This document shows, in pieces, positions 8,474 to 15,382 of a DNA stretch of 20,662 bases. Numbering within the stretch: the first letter of the stretch is position 1; each line of letters begins with the position of its first letter. This DNA is from Candidatus Thorarchaeota archaeon MP11T_1 (GTDB lineage Archaea; Asgardarchaeota; Thorarchaeia; Thorarchaeales; Thorarchaeaceae). The notes beneath the pieces were generated by a model. That model saw only the letters and a list, made by a program, of their open reading frames with translations. It ran no database searches and was not told the origin of the DNA. The position numbers were made by a program, and so were the translations under genes. The stretch covers positions 1-20,662 of the forward strand of contig PJET01000125.1 in NCBI GenBank assembly GCA_002825515.1, given 5' to 3'.

Positions 8474-10318
8474 ATGTTCACTTGCAAGAAATGTAAGGAA
8501 CCTTTCTATGTTCAGGCTGGCGAGCTTAAGGGTCAAACCCTTCGAGTCTATTGCCAATGTCTAAAGGGGCACAAGGGGAAGAGGGACATATCGAGGTATC
8601 AAGCTGATAGCATGGCTAATGATATTTTCAAAGGCATCTTCACATGCATTGAATGCGGATCCACAATGACACTAATGAACACTGATGTAGGTAAGCACAA
8701 GGCTGAGTACATCTTCATCTGTCCAATACATGGTCCTCAGAAAAGAGAGATACCTTCTTTCTATCACACCTCAATAGCCGGACTACAGGGTGGCATGAAT
8801 GATTCAAAATCAATTCTTGACTCTCTCAGTTGTCCTCGGTGCGGCGAAGTATTCGCTGTGAATGAAATATCTGAAAAAAAAGGAATCCTTGAGGTAAAAA
8901 CAAAGTGTCCTAGTGGACATAAAGAGATGCGATTTGTGCCTAAAATAGCAGATGAATCCGTTCTTAAGACAGTAGTTAAACGACTCATTCATTGTGATGA
9001 ATGCGGCCTTCCCTGCCAAGTATTGGGAACTCACCCCAAAGGCAACAAGGCTCAGATTGAAATGTCATGTCCTGCTCATGGAAAGACAAAGAAAGAACTC
9101 CCTGCTGAATATGCTTGGATGATTGAATCAATCGTAGAAGCTATGTCTGAGGGAAGCATCATAAGATCGATGTTGAACTGTCGTGATTGTGGGGAATCGC
9201 TTTCTATCAAATCTATTGAACTTGATAAGATGAAATACAAGCTCAAATGCAGTTGCATGAAAGGTCACGGCATTGAATTATCTCAACCTGCGGAGCTAGA
9301 TGAGGAAGCTATTGATGCCATAGTTGGAGGAGTTTTGAAGTGCAATGATTGCAATCTCGTGACTGGCATTGCCGAAACAAAGGTCAGTGGTAACGAGGTA
9401 GAATTGAAACTCATTTGTCCAGTTCATGGTGAATTCAAGAAAAGTGTTAGCATGGGTATTTACAAACATATTGAGGAACGAGACAAACATATTGATAGGA
9501 TGCCCTCTGTTGAAGAGAGCCTCAAGTGTGAGAAATGCGCATCGCCACTTACTATTCGTGACACAAAGGTGCGTGATAGCACAATTAACCTAAAAATGGA
9601 GTGCCGCAATGGACATGGTGTAGACCGCCATCTTCATGTCGGTGCTGACGACCTGGTGATTGAACGTTTCTATCGTCAATTATATGAATGTCATAAATGT
9701 CATACTCCATTAACTCTATTGTCCATTGAAGATAAGGGGGAGAAGTCCGACGCGATTCTTAGTTGTGAGAATCATAATGAAAGCAAGGTGGAAATTCCAA
9801 CAAAACATGCTGCAGTTGCTAGAGATGCCTATCTTTCAACAATGACAATGTCTGATCTTCAGAAGCTCCTAGAAACTCGATTGCAAACAGAAAGAGCTGC
9901 TGAATACCAGATTGAAAAAGATGCTGATGTTCAGGAGATGCTAGATATTGTTAATGATATTATTGAACAGCAAAGCGTTAGATTCGTTGGCGAAAAGAGT
10001 GGAACCAAGAATGGAGAAGAATCTTGGTACTATGGAAAAGCCAGAGCTGGCACAGAATATATTGTGATTGGCTCTGTTTCAAAGGACAATCTAACAATGA
10101 AAATCTCAGTCGCTAGTGATGATGAGAATAAGATGAATATGCTCCTTTCAGAGATGCGTGATAATCTTAGAGAGGTCCTTCTAAAACTACAAGCCAAGAC
10201 TGATGATCTTGCACCCAAGAAGATAGAATGTGTCCAATGTGGGGCAGCGTTGCCTAAACGCGCACTTCCAGGAGAAACAGTCATTTGTGACCATTGTGGT
10301 ACTCTTCTACATTGGTAG
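8474..10318 (+). CDS. Eight-zinc-finger array protein, paralogue of the upstream gene
   Basis: A 614-residue protein sharing the four-unit, paired-finger array of its neighbour, here fully intact. Cys/His sets are 4/7/29/33, 58/61/83/86, 120/123/145/149, 174/177/199/202, 236/239/261/265, 290/293/315/318, 352/355/377/381 and 406/409/431/434. A helical linker (about 445-500) leads to a short alpha/beta module (about 500-575; SWYYGKARAGTEYIVIGSVS) and a terminal CCCC ribbon (586/589/605/608). The beta-sandwich of the neighbour is missing. The ATG at 8474 has GGAGGAG six bases upstream and matches the start of the paralogue; the frame is open back to 8414. The function is unknown. The many metal sites and lack of catalytic motifs suggest a scaffold binding nucleic acid or protein. 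The gene ends eight bases from the convergent UbiX gene. Confidence 0.85.
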   Translation: MFTCKKCKEPFYVQAGELKGQTLRVYCQCLKGHKGKRDISRYQADSMANDIFKGIFTCIECGSTMTLMNTDVGKHKAEYIFICPIHGPQKREIPSFYHTSIAGLQGGMNDSKSILDSLSCPRCGEVFAVNEISEKKGILEVKTKCPSGHKEMRFVPKIADESVLKTVVKRLIHCDECGLPCQVLGTHPKGNKAQIEMSCPAHGKTKKELPAEYAWMIESIVEAMSEGSIIRSMLNCRDCGESLSIKSIELDKMKYKLKCSCMKGHGIELSQPAELDEEAIDAIVGGVLKCNDCNLVTGIAETKVSGNEVELKLICPVHGEFKKSVSMGIYKHIEERDKHIDRMPSVEESLKCEKCASPLTIRDTKVRDSTINLKMECRNGHGVDRHLHVGADDLVIERFYRQLYECHKCHTPLTLLSIEDKGEKSDAILSCENHNESKVEIPTKHAAVARDAYLSTMTMSDLQKLLETRLQTERAAEYQIEKDADVQEMLDIVNDIIEQQSVRFVGEKSGTKNGEESWYYGKARAGTEYIVIGSVSKDNLTMKISVASDDENKMNMLLSEMRDNLREVLLKLQAKTDDLAPKKIECVQCGAALPKRALPGETVICDHCGTLLHW

Positions 10319-10326
10319 TAAATCGA

Positions 10327-10890
10327 TTATTCACCGGTCCACATTGTCCGATTCTTATCGGAAATCCCAAGATGAGTTAATACACGTTCTACTACTGAGT
10401 CTACAAGTTCTTCAATGGTTGTTGGCTTTGCCCAAAATGCAGGACTTGCAGGAATGACTATTCCCCCTGCCTCAGTAACGGCAACCATATTTCGAATATG
10501 GATAAGGTTTAGAGGTGACTCTCTAGGAACAAGAATAAGGGCACGCCTTTCCTTTAAAGTACAATCAGCCGCTCGTGCTATAAGATTGTCTGCATATCCA
10601 TGAGCAATACCTGCGAGAGTCTTCATAGAGCAAGGAATAATAACCATCGAATCAATAGGGAATGTGCCACTAGCTGGACCTGCTGTGAGATCATTTTCAT
10701 CATAGAAGAAATCTGCTTCTTTTTTGAGGTCTTCTTTGTCAATGCCTGTTTCATACTTGAGAGTTTCCCCGCCCCATTTACTAACAATTAGATGAACTTC
10801 ATGATCATTCGATTTTAATGCTCTCAGAAGTCTAACTCCGTATATGGCACCACTGGCACCCGTTAAACAGACAAGGACTCGTTTTTTCAT
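10327..10890 (-). CDS. ubiX: UbiX-family flavin prenyltransferase
   Basis: Joins a dimethylallyl group to FMN to make prenylated FMN, the cofactor of UbiD-type decarboxylases. At 187 residues it is of usual family length. The FMN-binding motif TGASGAIYG (10-18) sits at the N-terminus. IIPCSMKTLAGIAHGYADNL (84-103) and the following region RAADCTLKERRALILVPRESPL (106-127) are strongly diagnostic, as is HIRNM (131-135). The ATG at 10890 is preferred: GGTGA lies just upstream, and an earlier ATG at 10935 falls within the box A. No ubiD gene is visible in the window. The neighbouring DUF2070 gene is on the same strand 33 bases or more upstream, but the box A suggests independent transcription. 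Confidence 0.95.
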   Translation of the reverse strand: MKKRVLVCLTGASGAIYGVRLLRALKSNDHEVHLIVSKWGGETLKYETGIDKEDLKKEADFFYDENDLTAGPASGTFPIDSMVIIPCSMKTLAGIAHGYADNLIARAADCTLKERRALILVPRESPLNLIHIRNMVAVTEAGGIVIPASPAFWAKPTTIEELVDSVVERVLTHLGISDKNRTMWTGE

Positions 10891-10926
10891 GTTTTTCACC
10901 AATAGCCCGGAATCTTTGAAATAGAA

Positions 10927-10939
10927 CTTATACATATAC
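10927..10939 (-). promoter_or_regulatory. Box A (TATA) for ubiX
   Basis: Minus-strand GGTATATGTATAAG lies some 40-50 bases before the ATG at 10890. Transcription from near 10906 would leave a leader of about 16 bases carrying GGTGA. It lies between the DUF2070 stop and ubiX. Confidence 0.5.
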
Positions 10940-10968
10940 CTCTATCGAAATGGCGAGCGGTCGAAATC

Positions 10969-12795
10969 TCAGATGAAAAATGCCAAGAGAATGTAAAGGA
11001 GAATCGACCCTGCTCCAGCTCTTATTCCTATTTTCTTCGCAATACCTGCTGCCTCAGCAACATTCTGCGTAAGAATGTCAAATCCCTTCTCTCCGAAAGT
11101 CCTGAGGCCACTTGCTTTTCCGAATCCGAGACCGACTTTGACTGGTTGTATCCTTTCCCGAGCCTTTACAGAAGCAGCCACGATGTGCTCCAAGGTTTCA
11201 TCTGGTTTATTTCGCCCAATCGGTGGATATCCTCTACTTGAGAGAGAGATTGCATTAACAACGTGTGTGTCTGTAGTGATAACCTCGGAATTATCAAACC
11301 CTTGTGCTTTAAGTAGACTCTGCACCTTTTCTCTGAATCCTGGTTCCATATTGTTACCATCAATAGAAATCAGTGCCATCTCTCGCTCACCAAGATTGAG
11401 AACTATTGCAATTATTCCTCCCAAACCAATTCCTTCTGACTGACTAATATCATCTGGAATTATCTGATGCATCCCTAGCTGTAATTTGGTTTTTTCATTG
11501 TTTATTGTCGAAAAAACTGCTCCAGAAACCGCTCCTACATACTCCATCGCATCGGCGTCTCCCGGAGTAACAGAAACAGCACGATCATCAATGCAGTTAT
11601 GAGCATCAACCAATGCAACGCCGCCAATCTGAGGTAGACGACTTCGTATCATATTTGCTACATCATATCCTACGTCAAGAGAGATATCATCCGTGAACTC
11701 TGGTGAACTAGTACTTATTGTAAGGACATCATTTCCAACGAATAGACTCCAGACCTTGAACTTACTCCCATCTGACCAATGAGGACCAGAGATGAAATCA
11801 TGCATCTCTGTTTCCTCAATGAGTCTATCTATCTCAGCCAATACTATTGGATAATCTTCTTTGGTTGTTAGATTCTGTTGATGTGTACAACTACCATGCA
11901 TCACAAATCCAGGTATCCCATGTTCTTTCTTTATGTGTTCAATAATGACAGAGGGGAGATCACTACTACCAATATCTCTGAAAGGTCCTGGATGGACATA
12001 TTGAACTACCCCACAAGCTACTGGACCCTCATCGTCTCTAAACATGATAATTTCAACAGGAATGTCCTGAATGGTTGCGATTTTGGTGAGTATGTCTTCG
12101 AAAGGTTTTGGATTGTCTGCTAGATAGTCATGACCAAACGCCCTTAGAAGTTGAGGTCCATTGATTCCAAGGTCTCTCTCGAAGGGAACACTTACAGCTC
12201 TATAGATAAAATGAACAACAAATGAAGCAATTATTAGGGAACTAGGAACAGAAATGACCCAAAATGGTGGTAATATAGGAAGAGCAGAATTCATAGGAGC
12301 AAGCAGAAACTCGACAATAATCCAAAGGAGTGGGGGCATTAAAGCAGCCGTAACGTTTCTTATTGGATGATGATCACTCAGTCCATTTACTAGAAACGCG
12401 AAAGCCATGTAGGCAATCGACACTCCCAAAATTGAAAATCTAATCTCAAATACATCTGAAGATCCAATTGCATCGATGATTCCACCAATTGCGCTTAGTG
12501 ATATCCAAAAAATCAACCCAAAGAGCACTAGTCCCCCAGTTCTTCTTCCATCTAGGGGAGAACCTTCATCTGTCGCTATTACATAAAGAAGTCCTGAACC
12601 TATGAAGACTGGTATTCCAAGAATGATCAAATAACTAAGGAAAACATCAAAAAGAAGTCCTTTCGTGACACTTAGTACAATCGACCCTATTAAGACAAGG
12701 AGAATCATTCTCAAAACTATCTGGCGATAGGATGGAAGTTGCCATACTCTAGAATAGAGTCGAACTGTTTCCTTGACCTTCGCCTTCTCTCCCAA
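10969..12795 (-). CDS. DUF2070-family membrane protein
   Basis: A 608-residue archaeal protein of the DUF2070 family. The N-terminus (after TVRLYSRVWQLPSYRQ, 10-25) holds about six membrane helices, near 29-45, 52-74, 87-109, 118-137, 149-166 and 176-198. A large soluble domain (about 200-585) follows, and a last helix ends the chain (593-608). Conserved stretches include VHPGPFRDIGSSDLP (267-281), MHGSCTHQQNLTTKEDY (299-315), VDAHN (396-400) and TDTHVVNA (508-515). The repeated His/Asp positions suggest a metal site, but no activity is established to my knowledge. The TTG at 12795 is the start, because the N-terminal family motif follows at once, no ATG is near, and the box A predicts a nearly leaderless transcript. 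Family call is confident; the role is unknown. Confidence 0.9.
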   Translation of the reverse strand: MGEKAKVKETVRLYSRVWQLPSYRQIVLRMILLVLIGSIVLSVTKGLLFDVFLSYLIILGIPVFIGSGLLYVIATDEGSPLDGRRTGGLVLFGLIFWISLSAIGGIIDAIGSSDVFEIRFSILGVSIAYMAFAFLVNGLSDHHPIRNVTAALMPPLLWIIVEFLLAPMNSALPILPPFWVISVPSSLIIASFVVHFIYRAVSVPFERDLGINGPQLLRAFGHDYLADNPKPFEDILTKIATIQDIPVEIIMFRDDEGPVACGVVQYVHPGPFRDIGSSDLPSVIIEHIKKEHGIPGFVMHGSCTHQQNLTTKEDYPIVLAEIDRLIEETEMHDFISGPHWSDGSKFKVWSLFVGNDVLTISTSSPEFTDDISLDVGYDVANMIRSRLPQIGGVALVDAHNCIDDRAVSVTPGDADAMEYVGAVSGAVFSTINNEKTKLQLGMHQIIPDDISQSEGIGLGGIIAIVLNLGEREMALISIDGNNMEPGFREKVQSLLKAQGFDNSEVITTDTHVVNAISLSSRGYPPIGRNKPDETLEHIVAASVKARERIQPVKVGLGFGKASGLRTFGEKGFDILTQNVAEAAGIAKKIGIRAGAGSILLYILLAFFI

Positions 12796-12826
12796 CGTTA
12801 CATCACTCGTTGTTCTGCTACATCGT

Positions 12827-12834
12827 TTGTATAG
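12827..12834 (-). promoter_or_regulatory. Box A (TATA) for the DUF2070 gene
   Basis: Minus-strand CTATACAA is centred about 35 bases upstream of the TTG at 12795, placing the transcript start within about ten bases of the codon. This supports the TTG start and near-leaderless expression. Confidence 0.4.
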
Positions 12835-12880
12835 GTCTTATCAAACTTCCCCCTAGGCATTGGAGCGTATCTACCAAAGC

Positions 12881-12889
12881 TTTTATATC
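12881..12889 (+). promoter_or_regulatory. Box A (TATA) of the padR-ABC operon
   Basis: The sequence ttttatatc lies about 65 bases before the PadR ATG, predicting transcription near 12912. It overlaps the first of three ATCG-N4-CGAT palindromes, so a bound repressor would block TBP. Confidence 0.6.
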
Positions 12890-12935
12890 GCATTCGATAT
12901 CAAGACATATCGTATTCGATAATCGTATCCGATAT
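12885..12935. promoter_or_regulatory. Three palindromic operator candidates for PadR
   Basis: Three copies of ATCG-N4-CGAT occur in 51 bases. Copy one, ATATCGCATTCGATAT (12885-12900), has perfect six-base arms and overlaps the box A. Copy two, ATATCGTATTCGATAA (12907-12922), is 22 bases on, and copy three, TAATCGTATCCGATAT (12920-12935), a further 13 bases. They cover the box A, the predicted transcript start and the leader. Autoregulation by the adjacent PadR protein is inferred from position and from known PadR behaviour. Confidence 0.7.
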
Positions 12936-12951
12936 TGGTTGGGTGATAGCT

Positions 12952-13494
12952 ATGGCCGATGAAACTCAGGGAAAGGACTGTGAGCATCTGGAGATGCCTC
13001 AATCTATACCAAGAGGTCTTCTTCGTCATATCATACCTCGTCTGCTCAAATTGCAAGACTTGACCGGTACTGAGATAATGCAAGAACTTCATTCATTGAC
13101 TGATAGAGAGTGGAATCCAAGTCCCGGTACTATTTATCCACTTCTTTCATCTCTTGAAGAGGAAGGAATAATTCAGACGGTAAAGACTGAGGGTCGGAGT
13201 AAGACATACAGTCTCACAGATACGGGACGAACACAGTTAGCATTATTCCTAAAACATAGAAAGCAAGCAGTTGGTCACAAAACTCGTCTTGGTCCAAGAC
13301 TTTGGGAGCGTTTACTGGAACCCCAAGAACGTGTACGATTTCATATGCACGGGATGGAATACTCAATTGAAGCTTTGGAGTCAATAGAGAACTCCCTGAA
13401 CACCAAAGATCGCCAACGATTACTAAAACAGCTAGAAGAGATGAAGAACAGAATTTCAACTCTAATTGATATATTGAAGCATGGAGGAACATAG
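12952..13494 (+). CDS. PadR-family transcriptional regulator
   Basis: A 180-residue DNA-binding repressor candidate. The winged helix spans about 20-98, with the PadR hallmark PSPGTIYPLLSSLEEEGII (57-75) and a wing ending KTYSLTDTGR (84-93). A C-terminal helical region (about 118-175) should form the dimer interface. The ATG at 12952 has GGGTGAT upstream; an in-frame GTG at 12943 would remove that site. The gene leads an operon with two ABC exporter genes, the first overlapping its end, and is preceded by three palindromes around the box A. PadR proteins near ABC exporters commonly sense the exported drug or toxic compound; that role is inferred here. Confidence 0.93.
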   Translation: MADETQGKDCEHLEMPQSIPRGLLRHIIPRLLKLQDLTGTEIMQELHSLTDREWNPSPGTIYPLLSSLEEEGIIQTVKTEGRSKTYSLTDTGRTQLALFLKHRKQAVGHKTRLGPRLWERLLEPQERVRFHMHGMEYSIEALESIENSLNTKDRQRLLKQLEEMKNRISTLIDILKHGGT

Positions 13495-15382
13495 ATTGTC
13501 TAGAAGCAATGGTGGAAAAACCATTAGAAAAAGCCCTGCACGTTACATGCTTAGTGGTTTAATGAGGAACAAAGGAATCACTGCATTTGCATTGCTTCTC
13601 ACAATTATCTCAACAATACTAGTTACTATCCCCTCGATTTTCATTGGTTTAGCAACCAATGAATTGTTGCAGCCGGATGGAGTCACACCTGAACTTACGA
13701 TTAGTCCTCAGTTTGTTCTCTATGTGTGGATTATTATTGGACTTGCACTTGCATACATGGGTCTATACTTTGTTGTAGGTTATGTCTGGGCTATTGTGAC
13801 CTTGCGCTGGGAACGTGATGCTCGCCAAGATTTCTTTGAAGCTCTACAAGATTATAGTATGACCTTCCACGATGAGGTTGACAGCAAGCGTCTGCTCTCA
13901 GTCGCCATGCAGGATATCTCATGGGTGAGATTTTCATTAAATCCTGCACTCCGAAATTTGGCGGGTGGTTTCATTTCTTTTGGAATAACTGCAATAATTC
14001 TCATCCAAATTGATTTTCGTCCTACAATTCAAAACTTATTAGTCCTGCAACTTGGAGGATTTTCAATACCAATCGCTGGCTTTGCTTTAATCATGTTAAT
14101 TGGAACACCAGTCTATCTCGCGTTTTCATATAGATATGCAAACTCAGTTGAATCTGTTCGACGAAAGAGATCTGAAGATATGGAAATGTTGACAGCGCGT
14201 ACTCAGGGAGTATTTACAGGTATTGAGGTTGTAAGAGCATTTGGAAAAGAGAACGTCGAACAAGAGAAGTTTCATGACATAAGTAAAACGTATGAAACCT
14301 CTGTGACAAAAGAGGGTCGGTTGGCTGCATTCTATATCCCTGCACTTGTTCTTGTAGGGATGACAACAATTGCCTTTCTATATTCAGCTTATGCAGTCAT
14401 CAATGGAGCTTTAGAAATTGGAGATATGATTACCATTCTCGCGTTGCTCGTTTCACTCGAAGGTCTGAATTTCCAACTTCCAAGAATGCTTCTTGTACTT
14501 CGAGGAGGATATGTGAATGCTCAACGAATTGTTGATATTCTAAATTGGAAAGAGATACTGATTGAACCTGAGGGGGAGGTAAAAGAAGTAGATTGGCTAG
14601 GTGATATTGTATTTGACAATGTAAGCTTCAAGTATGGCTCCGAGGAGAATGACAATGATCACTACGCTTTGAAAAACTTCAACATAACGATTCCTGGAGG
14701 GTCTCGCGTTGCGCTTATTGGGGGTCCTGGTGGTGGTAAGAGCACAATTCTGAAGCTTATCCTACGACTCTATGACCCTACTGAAGGCTCAATTAGAGTG
14801 GGTGGCGTGAATCTTCGGGATGTACGGACGGAATCTGTTCGTGACGTTGTTGGACTTGTTGAACAAGACATATTCTTGTTTCGAATGAGCATTCGCGATA
14901 ATATTGCATTTGGCCGCAGTCAAGCAACAATGGATGAGATAATTGATGCAGCAAAGAGAGCTCAAGCTGATGAATTCATCGTGGATCTCCCGGAAGGTTA
15001 TGACTCTATGATTGGCGAGCGTGGAATGACACTGTCTGGCGGGCAAAGACAAAGACTTGCTATTGCTCGTGCAATCATACAAGATCCCAAAATCTTACTC
15101 CTTGATGACTCGGTTAGTGCAATCGATGCCCAAACTGAGTTCCTTATGAGAAAAGCACTCGAAGAGGTGATGGTAAATAGAACTAGCATAACTGTCACAC
15201 AACGTCTTAGAACTCTCATTGAGTCTGATCTAGTGATTATTGTAGATAAGGGTGAATTGATTGCAGCTGGTTGTCATGAGGATTTACTTAGGGGTTCAGA
15301 ACACTATCGCAAGATCTTCGAAAGATTGCCCGGCGCACAACAAATACTCGCAGCTGCATCTGTCCATGGAGGTTCTTCATAA
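13481..15382 (+). CDS. ABC exporter half-transporter with degenerate ATP site
   Basis: A 633-residue type IV ABC exporter subunit: six membrane helices (about 33-340), then a nucleotide-binding domain (about 375-615). Walker A is GGPGGGKS (414-421), the Q-loop Q462, and the signature LSGGQ (518-522) is canonical. The Walker B ends D542-D543, with Asp in place of the catalytic Glu, and the H-loop His is Q574 in VTQRL. These changes match the degenerate subunit of heterodimeric exporters such as TM287/288 and LmrCD, so it should pair with the next gene product. The ATG at 13481 overlaps the padR end by 14 bases. A TTG at 13496, eight bases after GGAGG, is a good alternative start. The exported substrate is not readable from sequence; multidrug or lipid are usual. 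Confidence 0.93.
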   Translation: MEEHRLSRSNGGKTIRKSPARYMLSGLMRNKGITAFALLLTIISTILVTIPSIFIGLATNELLQPDGVTPELTISPQFVLYVWIIIGLALAYMGLYFVVGYVWAIVTLRWERDARQDFFEALQDYSMTFHDEVDSKRLLSVAMQDISWVRFSLNPALRNLAGGFISFGITAIILIQIDFRPTIQNLLVLQLGGFSIPIAGFALIMLIGTPVYLAFSYRYANSVESVRRKRSEDMEMLTARTQGVFTGIEVVRAFGKENVEQEKFHDISKTYETSVTKEGRLAAFYIPALVLVGMTTIAFLYSAYAVINGALEIGDMITILALLVSLEGLNFQLPRMLLVLRGGYVNAQRIVDILNWKEILIEPEGEVKEVDWLGDIVFDNVSFKYGSEENDNDHYALKNFNITIPGGSRVALIGGPGGGKSTILKLILRLYDPTEGSIRVGGVNLRDVRTESVRDVVGLVEQDIFLFRMSIRDNIAFGRSQATMDEIIDAAKRAQADEFIVDLPEGYDSMIGERGMTLSGGQRQRLAIARAIIQDPKILLLDDSVSAIDAQTEFLMRKALEEVMVNRTSITVTQRLRTLIESDLVIIVDKGELIAAGCHEDLLRGSEHYRKIFERLPGAQQILAAASVHGGSS

